This document shows positions 1-4,066 of a stretch of 5,061 nt of DNA, piece by piece; within the stretch, counting starts at the first letter, position 1; each line of letters opens with the position of its first letter. Under the pieces are notes generated by a model. It was not told the DNA's origin. It worked only from the letters and a program-made list of their open reading frames with translations, and made no database searches. The translations under genes were made by a program, and so were the position numbers. This stretch comes from Deltaproteobacteria bacterium (GTDB taxonomy: Bacteria; Desulfobacterota; Binatia; UBA9968). The stretch lies in contig JACPFE010000067.1 of NCBI GenBank assembly GCA_016183145.1, forward strand, positions 7,651-12,711, read 5' to 3'.

Positions 1-1
1 C

Positions 2-340
2 CTGCTCGAACCCGGCGGCGAAGACCCCTACTTTTGGGCCTCCAAGTTGCATTTCTATATCACCGGAATAACTTTCTATAATTTCCCCTACACCTTTGGG
101 TACCTGCTGAGCCGCGGTTTATACGCGATGTTCAGGGAAGAAGGTGACGGATTCGTGCCGAAGTACGAAGAATTTCTCCGGCTTGCCGGCAGCGACACGG
201 CGGAGAACGTGGTCAGGCGAACGATAGGGCGTGAACTGGAAGCGCCGGAATTTTGGCGCGAAGCGATTGAGAGTCTGGAAGAACCGCTAAAGCGATTGGA
301 GGCGTTGCTACCGAGGGTCTTACCGTCAAAGACACCCTGA
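2..340 (+). CDS. pepF: Oligoendopeptidase F, M3B family metallopeptidase (C-terminal fragment, 5' end outside the window)
   Basis: The last 112 residues of a gene that starts left of the window, read from base 2 to a TGA at 338-340. Around residues 16-35 of the visible part it carries the C-terminal signature of the M3B/PepF family, an aromatic stretch with HFYITGITFYNFPYTFGYLL followed by a GLYAMF-like segment. In this family that region forms part of the substrate channel wall. The zinc-binding HEXXH motif lies upstream and is not visible, so activity cannot be judged. Known members are cytoplasmic zinc oligopeptidases that cut short peptides. The tail (an FLRLAGSDTAE-like segment, then EAPEFWREAIESLEEPLKRLEALL) is the usual helical end of the family, so the C-terminus looks complete. 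The gene converges on cinA, and no classical hairpin-plus-T-run terminator directly follows its stop. Family assignment is firm; the exact PepF subgroup is not resolved. Confidence 0.88.
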   Translation: MLEPGGEDPYFWASKLHFYITGITFYNFPYTFGYLLSRGLYAMFREEGDGFVPKYEEFLRLAGSDTAENVVRRTIGRELEAPEFWREAIESLEEPLKRLEALLPRVLPSKTP

Positions 341-384
341 TCGTGACCCAACGCGAAGCTATCGTCTCGACAGCGACTCTTCTT

Positions 385-540
385 TCCTCCCCCTCGAGAG
401 ACTGTGTCTTAATGTCATTCTGAGGCGAAGCCGAAGAATCTCGCCTTCGTAACACCTTGAAAATGCGAGATGCTTCGCTTCGCTCAGCATGACACCGGTA
501 GAGTTGCGTGTATTGCGACACAGTCTCCGACGGGGGAGGA
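385..540. repeat. MITE-like composite palindromic element with outer and inner inverted repeats
   Basis: The outer arms are 385-408 and 517-540. They share TCCTCCCCC (385-393, inverted at 532-540) and a perfect 11-base GAGACTGTGTC (398-408, inverted at 517-527), with a short TCG-containing linker offset by one base between them. Nested inside is a second, longer dyad at 413-444 and 465-494. Flanking target-site duplications are not clear; at most a TT sits on each side. There is no coding capacity for a transposase, so this is a non-autonomous repeat or REP-like sequence. Sequences starting TGTCATTCTGAG with GCGAAG repeats are familiar between genes of many environmental genomes; that recognition is from memory, not a search. 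Confidence 0.75.
413..494. repeat. Inner long hairpin of the composite element
   Basis: The left arm 413-444 (begins TGTCATTCTGAG) pairs with the right arm 465-494 (ends CTCAGCATGACA) around a 20-base loop at 445-464. After allowing two single-base bulges in the left arm, 28 of 30 positions pair. The arms carry internal CGAAG repeats. The stem is long enough to fold in RNA read from either strand, so it could stabilise or end both converging transcripts, although it lacks the T-run of an intrinsic terminator. Confidence 0.8.
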
Positions 541-611
541 TTAAGGTGGTGGGTGAGTAGGGGCGACCGACCGGTCGCCCCTACAATCGCACCCCATCTT
601 CCCCCGTCGAA
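526..611. repeat. Second palindromic element sharing an arm with the first
   Basis: Bases 526-541 and 596-611 are inverted copies matching at 14 of 16 positions, with the common core TCCCCCGTCG. Inner flanks also pair loosely (AAGGTGG...GGGTG at 543-555 against CACCCCATCTT at 590-600). At the centre is a separate perfect hairpin at 557-584. The left arm coincides with the right outer arm of the 385-540 element, so the two elements overlap by about 15 bases. A third related copy of the arm, TCCTCCCCCTCGA, sits at 385-397. Confidence 0.7.
557..584. repeat. Perfect 12-base-pair hairpin (GTAGGGGCGACC repeat)
   Basis: GTAGGGGCGACC (557-568) is perfectly inverted at 573-584 across the four-base spacer GACC. 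The spacer can itself pair with the following GGTC, so the stem can be drawn in two registers. There is no T-run on either side, so it is better called a dispersed intergenic repeat than an intrinsic terminator. Repeats of the form GGGGCGACC...GGTCGCCCC are familiar in many GC-rich environmental genomes (from memory). Confidence 0.85.
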
Positions 612-613
612 GG

Positions 614-644
614 GGCAAGGAACTTTCTGCTGGAGATCCTTGCC
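614..644. repeat. Small inverted repeat GGCAAGGA/TCCTTGCC
   Basis: An 8-base perfect inverted repeat at 614-621 and 637-644 with a 15-base loop. It lies downstream of the cinA stop codon as read on the minus strand and downstream of PepF on the plus strand. No T-run follows on either strand. Its function is unknown; it could be part of the same repeat cluster or a processing/stability hairpin. Confidence 0.45.
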
Positions 645-649
645 GGGAG

Positions 650-676
650 ATTTTTCACCCCGCGAAGGCGAAAAAT
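650..676 (-). terminator. Weak hairpin downstream of cinA, possible terminator
   Basis: ATTTTTCACC (650-659) pairs with GGCGAAAAAT (667-676) at nine of ten positions around a seven-base loop, about 28 bases beyond the cinA stop codon on the minus strand. The stem ends are A/T-rich, and in the cinA direction the stem begins and ends with A/T runs, giving short U or A tracts inside the stem. It is not a textbook GC stem with a trailing U-run, so the terminator role is inferred from position only. Confidence 0.3.
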
Positions 677-703
677 TTTGCTCTCCGCAACCGCGAGACT
701 GAA

Positions 704-1954
704 TCAATTCATCCCTTCGATCAGCGCCCTGCGCAGCAGATCGATGGCGTTGAGCGTCATGCGCGTGCGGTCGTATTGTCCCCGGCCCGCCATGGTGCTG
801 GTAAACCGCTTGAATGATTTTCCATCCGTAACCGAAACGTAGGTCTCTCCCCTGGCTAGATTCTCAACCTGGCTTTCCGGATCGGGTATGGAATGCAACG
901 CCAGGCCAAAATCGCTTCCCGCTTGAGCGCGTGCGCACCAAGCAAGCTCATCGGTCAGCGCCGCCGGATCACGGATCGTTTGCTCCAATCTATCCGGCTG
1001 CCGGGAACAGCCCAGGAACGCCCGCAGCGATGAGGTGCCGTTGCTGATGAAGCCGGCCGGAAAATGATCGGCGCTCGCCGACCGCATTCGGTCCGCAAGC
1101 AGGCCGCAGGTAACATCTTCGTAGACCGCCACCGTCTTGTTCTTCTCACGCAATAACTTTCCCACGACCCTTTCCATGGTATCGTCATCGACGGCGAAAA
1201 CCGCGTTGCCGAGAAGACCACGCACCTCAGCCTCCACCGGCGCGATGAGCTTCATCGCTTCCTCTTTGTCCGCGGCTTTGGCGGCGATGCGCACGTCGAC
1301 TTGGCCGGGCAGCGCAAGCACGCCCACGGTCGGGTTGCTGGAATTGGCGATCAAGTAGCCGATCTTGTCGTCCACCGCGCTCTCGCCGACGCCGATGATC
1401 TTCAAGACCCGGTAGTGGATTACTTCCGCGAGATTGAATTTCTTGCGCAGGTAAGGTTCGACTTCGTTCTCGAACAACCATTTCAGCTCCACCGGCACAC
1501 CGGGAAGGGAAACGACGACGACGCGAGAATCCTCGACGATGAAACAGGGCGCAGTGCCGTTGGGGTTTTTCACCCGGATCGCTCCCTCCGGCATATAAGC
1601 CTGGCGCCGGTTGTTCGGCGTCATGGTCCGGCCGCGCCGCTGGAAATGGCTTTCCACCTGTTCCAGAAGAATTTCGTCGAAGACCAACTTGCGCCCGGTC
1701 ACTTCGGCGACGATCTCGCGCGTCAGGTCGTCCTGCGTCGGTCCGAGCCCGCCGCTGGTGATGACGATGTCCGCCCGCTCCAGGGCTCTACTGATGACTT
1801 CTTTCATCCGCTCGGGGTTATCGCCGACCACGGACTTGAAATATAAATTGACCCCCAGGGCCGTCAGCCGCTGCGCCATCCAGGCGGAATTGGTGTCGAC
1901 GATCTGGCCGAGCAGTAGCTCGGAACCGATAGCAACGATTTCTGCGTTCGCCAT
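704..1954 (-). CDS. cinA: CinA-family protein with a degenerate C-terminal nicotinamide-nucleotide amidase domain
   Basis: A full-length (416-residue) CinA protein. Residues about 4-170 form the MoaB/MogA-like domain (COG1058), with GSELLLGQIVDTNS (10-23), SGGLGPTQDDLT (67-78), NPNGTAP (130-136) and LPGVP (150-154) all intact. In characterised CinA proteins this domain hydrolyses ADP-ribose-type pyrophosphates. Residues about 180-250 match the KH-like linker (KIIGVGES, then LALPGQVDVRI). Residues about 262-416 align with the PncC amidase domain, which normally deamidates nicotinamide mononucleotide for NAD recycling, but its key residues are replaced. The ESCTGG motif reads EDVTCG (279-284), so the nucleophilic Ser is Asp280. 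The Tyr and Lys of the GxVxYxxxxK motif are Asn305 and Leu310, and the TGxAGP loop reads HSIPDP (354-359). The frame is unbroken, so this is divergence rather than a pseudogene. The ATG at 1954 has GAGGAG nine bases upstream. It is probably cytoplasmic. I infer only the N-terminal activity is retained. Confidence 0.93.
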   Translation of the reverse strand: MANAEIVAIGSELLLGQIVDTNSAWMAQRLTALGVNLYFKSVVGDNPERMKEVISRALERADIVITSGGLGPTQDDLTREIVAEVTGRKLVFDEILLEQVESHFQRRGRTMTPNNRRQAYMPEGAIRVKNPNGTAPCFIVEDSRVVVVSLPGVPVELKWLFENEVEPYLRKKFNLAEVIHYRVLKIIGVGESAVDDKIGYLIANSSNPTVGVLALPGQVDVRIAAKAADKEEAMKLIAPVEAEVRGLLGNAVFAVDDDTMERVVGKLLREKNKTVAVYEDVTCGLLADRMRSASADHFPAGFISNGTSSLRAFLGCSRQPDRLEQTIRDPAALTDELAWCARAQAGSDFGLALHSIPDPESQVENLARGETYVSVTDGKSFKRFTSTMAGRGQYDRTRMTLNAIDLLRRALIEGMN

Positions 1955-1963
1955 GGGGACTTT

Positions 1964-1969
1964 CTCCTC
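1964..1969 (-). promoter_or_regulatory. Ribosome binding site of cinA
   Basis: On the minus strand GAGGAG lies nine bases before the ATG at 1954-1952. This spacing fixes the start codon and agrees with the CinA family N-terminus, which begins a few residues before the first beta strand. Confidence 0.75.
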
Positions 1970-2142
1970 GAATCGACTAAAACCTATACCTTAGGCCTCA
2001 TTTTTTCCACAGGATCGGCTCGCGGCTGTCGTCGCGAAGTGATTATGTCAGGCGGGAGAATTCGGAAGCCGCGCGGGGCGGTTCAATGGCCGGATGGCCT
2101 CCGATGCTCATACGGGATTGCCCGGCCGATTCGGATTGTGAT

Positions 2143-2148
2143 AGGAGG
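2143..2148 (+). promoter_or_regulatory. Strong Shine-Dalgarno sequence of the 24-residue ORF
   Basis: A perfect AGGAGG with a five-base spacer to the ATG at 2154. It is the best match to the anti-Shine-Dalgarno sequence in the window and the main reason to believe the tiny ORF behind it is translated. Confidence 0.6.
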
Positions 2149-2153
2149 GCGTC

Positions 2154-2228
2154 ATGAGAAACACATTATACTTGGTCATCGCTTTGGTTTCGTTTTATCT
2201 CTTGGCGGATGAGGAGATGACATCATGA
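2154..2228 (+). CDS. Small hydrophobic peptide (24 residues), translationally coupled to the lactonase gene
   Basis: A complete short ORF from ATG 2154 to TGA 2226-2228. The peptide starts MRNT, has a hydrophobic stretch LYLVIALVSFYLLA at residues 5-18, and ends ADEEMTS-like with acidic residues. This layout (positive N-terminus, about 14 apolar residues, acidic tail) suits a single short membrane segment or a signal-like leader. Its stop overlaps the start codon of the next gene in an ATGA arrangement. The next gene's GAGGAG ribosome binding site lies inside its codons 20-21, so ribosomes ending here could restart on the lactonase gene. No known family is recognised. It may be a leader ORF whose translation sets expression of the lactonase, a genuine micro-protein, or the decayed start of a longer membrane or exported protein. 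No rare-codon run, repeated amino acid or attenuator hairpin typical of amino-acid-sensing leaders is visible. Confidence 0.5.
   Translation: MRNTLYLVIALVSFYLLADEEMTS
2211..2216 (+). promoter_or_regulatory. Ribosome binding site of the lactonase gene
   Basis: GAGGAG lies eight bases before the ATG at 2225. A second in-frame ATG at 2231 would be 14 bases away, so 2225 is preferred. The site is embedded in the coding sequence of the preceding 24-residue ORF. Confidence 0.7.
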
Positions 2229-3145
2229 CGATGTTGCGCGAGATTACGACCGGGCTGCGATTTCCCGAGGGGCCGGTGGCGATGTCCGATGGCTCTGTCC
2301 TGCTTGTCGAGATCGAGCGCCGCACGCTCACGCGGGTCGCGGCGGACGGCCGCAAGGAGGTGATCGCGCAGATGGGCGGCGGCCCCAACGGCGCGGCCAT
2401 CGGGCCGGACGGCAAGTGCTATATTTGCAATAACGGCGGCTTCAAGTGGGTCGAAGACGAGTTCTGCCTACGACCCATCCTGCAGGCGGAAGATTACAGC
2501 GGCGGGCGCATCGAGCGGGTCGACCTCGGGACGGGCCGGATCGAAACGCTCTACACGGGCACCGCCAACGGCCCGCTGCGCGGGCCCAACGATCTCGTCT
2601 TCGACGCCCATGGCGGGTTCTATTTCACTGATTTGGGAAAGTCGCGGGCGCGCGAGCGCGACTGGGGCGGTGTCTACTACGCCCGCACCGACGGCGCCCT
2701 TATCCGCGAGATCATCCATTCCATCCTCACGCCCAACGGCGTCGGCCTGTCCCCCGGCGGCGAGCGGCTCTACGTCGCCGAGACCGAAACGGCGCGTCTG
2801 TGGTCGTGGGAGATCATCGCCCCCGGCGAGATTCACAAGGCGCCATGGCCATCGCCGCACGGCGGCACGCTGGTGGTGGGGGTTGGCGGTTACCAGCGCT
2901 TCGATTCGCTGGCCGTGGACGGGGCCGGCTACATCTGCGTGGCGACCTTGATCAACGGCGGCATCACGGTGGTTTCGCCGGATGGTAGCGAGGTTCGGCA
3001 TATCCCGCTGCCGGATTTCTATCCGACCAACATCTGTTTCGGCGGGCCCGATCTGCGCACGACCTTTGTCACGCTGTCGGGAAAAGGAAAACTCGTCGCG
3101 TTCGAATGGGAGCGACCGGGCCTTCGCTTGAACTATGCGCAGTAA
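2225..3145 (+). CDS. SMP-30/gluconolactonase family hydrolase
   Basis: A 306-residue six-bladed beta-propeller of the SMP-30/gluconolactonase/LRE family, which uses one divalent metal to hydrolyse sugar lactones and related esters. Blade repeats appear as recurring D/P-x-G-x-xY/W-hydrophobic units (e.g. GPDGKCYI near 60-67, DAHGGFYFTD 127-136, VDGAGYICVA 231-240). The family's metal and substrate ligands are all present at the expected places: Glu15 in FPEGP, Asn122 in GPNDLVF, Asn171 in TPNG and Asp227 in FDSLAVD. There is no signal peptide, so the enzyme is probably cytoplasmic. Length is normal for the family. It starts by ATGA overlap with a 24-residue peptide ORF and is followed, after a 204-base gap, by a reductase and a CoA ligase. 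That context suggests a catabolic lactone or enol-lactone step, but the substrate is not readable, and family members also include paraoxonase-like and strictosidine-synthase-like enzymes. Confidence 0.9.
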   Translation: MTMLREITTGLRFPEGPVAMSDGSVLLVEIERRTLTRVAADGRKEVIAQMGGGPNGAAIGPDGKCYICNNGGFKWVEDEFCLRPILQAEDYSGGRIERVDLGTGRIETLYTGTANGPLRGPNDLVFDAHGGFYFTDLGKSRARERDWGGVYYARTDGALIREIIHSILTPNGVGLSPGGERLYVAETETARLWSWEIIAPGEIHKAPWPSPHGGTLVVGVGGYQRFDSLAVDGAGYICVATLINGGITVVSPDGSEVRHIPLPDFYPTNICFGGPDLRTTFVTLSGKGKLVAFEWERPGLRLNYAQ

Positions 3146-3151
3146 TGGATT

Positions 3152-3167
3152 GGCAGCGCCGGCTGCC
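3152..3167 (+). repeat. Short GC hairpin just after the lactonase stop
   Basis: GGCAGC (3152-3157) and GCTGCC (3162-3167) form a six-base-pair stem with a four-base loop, starting six bases after the TAA. No T-run follows, so it could slow or protect the transcript end but is not an intrinsic terminator by sequence. Confidence 0.35.
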
Positions 3168-3207
3168 GGCGGCAAGCCCGCTGAAGAAGGGATCGGAAGA
3201 ACTTGTC

Positions 3208-3292
3208 TCCCGCAAAGGCGCAAAGACGCCAAGAAAAATTTCGAAATTCGAAATTCGAATTTAAATCTTTGCGTCTTGGCGCCTTGGCGGGA
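3208..3292. repeat. Long palindromic intergenic repeat with TTCGAA heptamers in its loop
   Basis: Arms 3208-3234 (begins TCCCGCAAAGGCGCAAAGAC) and 3266-3292 pair at 24 of 27 positions; the three differences are A/C swaps spread along the stem. The 31-base A/T-rich spacer (3235-3265) holds three copies of TTCGAA spaced seven bases apart (3240, 3247, 3254) and ends in a perfect 12-base palindrome AAATTCGAATTT (3251-3262). Arms of the form GGCGCAAAGACGC are a well-known dispersed repeat type in environmental bacterial genomes (from memory). It carries no gene. It sits between the lactonase and the reductase and could act as a transcript stabiliser or partial terminator there. Confidence 0.85.
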
Positions 3293-3349
3293 TAAATCTT
3301 CTGGCAGTCGTTTTGTTCAAAAAGGCAAGGAAGTAGCACAGGTCAGCCC

Positions 3350-4066
3350 ATGGGCTCCGTTCTCATCACCGGCGCCGGCCGGGGTATCGGCAGAGCGGTC
3401 GCGGAAGCCGCGGCGCGCGCTGGCCACAAGGTGATCGGCGTCACGCGCAGTCGGCCGCCCGGCGATTTCCCCGGCGAGGTCGCCATCGTCGATCTCGGCG
3501 ACGATGCGGCCCTGTCGCGCTCGGTCACGGCCATCGTCGAGCGTGGACCGATTGATGCGGTGGTCAACAACGCCGGCATCATCACGGTGGCGCCGCTGCC
3601 CGAGATCGACATCGCCGATGCCGACGCGATGTGGGCGGTGAATACCCGCGCGGTGATCCGCGTCGCGCAACTCTGCCTGCCCCGGCTGCGCCAGTCCAAC
3701 TGCGCGCGGATCGTCAACATCGGCAGTCGCGCCGCCCTCGGCAAGATCGGGCGTATCGGCTACGGCTCGACGAAAGCGGCGCTGACCGGCCTGACGCGCT
3801 CCATGGCCCTCGAACTCGCGCCTTACGGGATCACGGTCAACTGCGTCGCGCCCGGTCCCATCGAGACGGAATTTTTCGCCGGCGCGAACGAGCCAAACTC
3901 CCCGGCAACCCGCGCGATCAAAGAAGCGGTACCGCTGGGACGTCTCGGACGACCGGAGGAGGTGGCCGCCGTCGTGCTCTTTTTTCTTTCCGCCGACGCC
4001 GGCTTTATCACCGGCCAGACGCTCTATGTCTGCGGCGGTCTAACCATCGGGGCGATCCCAGAATGA
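3350..4066 (+). CDS. Short-chain dehydrogenase/reductase (classical SDR, FabG-like)
   Basis: A 238-residue classical SDR oxidoreductase, which interconverts an alcohol and a ketone using NAD(P)H. The Rossmann cofactor motif TGAGRGIG is at 7-14. Arg33, shortly after the second beta strand (VIGVTR), hints at NADP(H), though this is only a rule of thumb. NNAG at 73-76 stabilises the fold. The catalytic tetrad is complete: Asn98 (VNT), Ser126 (NIGS), Tyr138 and Lys142 (YGSTK). PGPIETEF at 169-176 and the C-terminal TGQTLYVCGG (221-230) are typical of the family. The ATG at 3350 places the cofactor motif at the usual distance, with only a weak AGG seven bases upstream. An AAGGAAG further up is too distant to serve. 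It overlaps the following ligase gene by ATGA, which implies co-translation. It could serve in beta-oxidation-like or alicyclic/aromatic acid catabolism, or be a general 3-oxoacyl reductase; the substrate is unknown. Confidence 0.92.
   Translation: MGSVLITGAGRGIGRAVAEAAARAGHKVIGVTRSRPPGDFPGEVAIVDLGDDAALSRSVTAIVERGPIDAVVNNAGIITVAPLPEIDIADADAMWAVNTRAVIRVAQLCLPRLRQSNCARIVNIGSRAALGKIGRIGYGSTKAALTGLTRSMALELAPYGITVNCVAPGPIETEFFAGANEPNSPATRAIKEAVPLGRLGRPEEVAAVVLFFLSADAGFITGQTLYVCGGLTIGAIPE

Larger units (their letters stand above)
341..703. other. Convergent intergenic region filled with palindromic repeats
   Basis: This is the 363-base gap between the stop codons of the PepF-like gene and cinA. 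Open frames exist on both strands, but they run through inverted repeats, have no convincing ribosome binding site and resemble no protein I know. From about 385 to 676 almost every base belongs to an inverted repeat, listed separately. Only 341-384 and 677-703 appear unstructured. The region probably acts as the shared 3' end of the two converging transcripts. Confidence 0.8.

Noticed and set aside
385..676. The repeat cluster as a CRISPR array or an integron attC site
   Set aside because: The units are inverted rather than direct, differ in core sequence, and there are no regularly spaced unique spacers and no attC-type R/L boxes or integrase.
508..702. A 64-codon plus-strand frame in the intergenic region
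   Set aside because: It is made almost wholly of palindromic repeat sequence (526-676), and I see no family resemblance.
213..707. A 164-codon open frame on the minus strand across the PepF tail and the intergenic repeats
   Set aside because: It runs antisense to the PepF coding end and through the inverted repeats, shows no ribosome binding site and no protein-like domain, and its composition follows the repeats.
1301..1846. A 181-codon plus-strand frame opposite cinA
   Set aside because: It is antisense to the well-conserved N-terminal CinA domain. Its length is explained by codon bias of the real gene on the other strand.
1975..2020. A possible minus-strand promoter for cinA (TGTGGA, 17 bases, then TATAGG)
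   Set aside because: The -35 match is poor (two of six) and the -10 only four of six; not better than expected in such a spacer.
2118..2142. A promoter-like TTGCCC ... TGTGAT pair before the 24-residue ORF
   Set aside because: A start site from it would fall at or beyond the AGGAGG ribosome binding site, which does not make sense for a transcript with that signal.
2045..2213. A roughly 55-codon plus-strand frame starting ATGTCAGGCGGG upstream of the lactonase
   Set aside because: It has no Shine-Dalgarno, its translation is unremarkable, and it overlaps the 24-residue ORF that has a strong ribosome binding site.
2468..3232. A 254-codon minus-strand frame opposite the lactonase gene
   Set aside because: It is antisense to a gene with all family ligands intact and even reads into the palindromic repeat, so it is a shadow frame.
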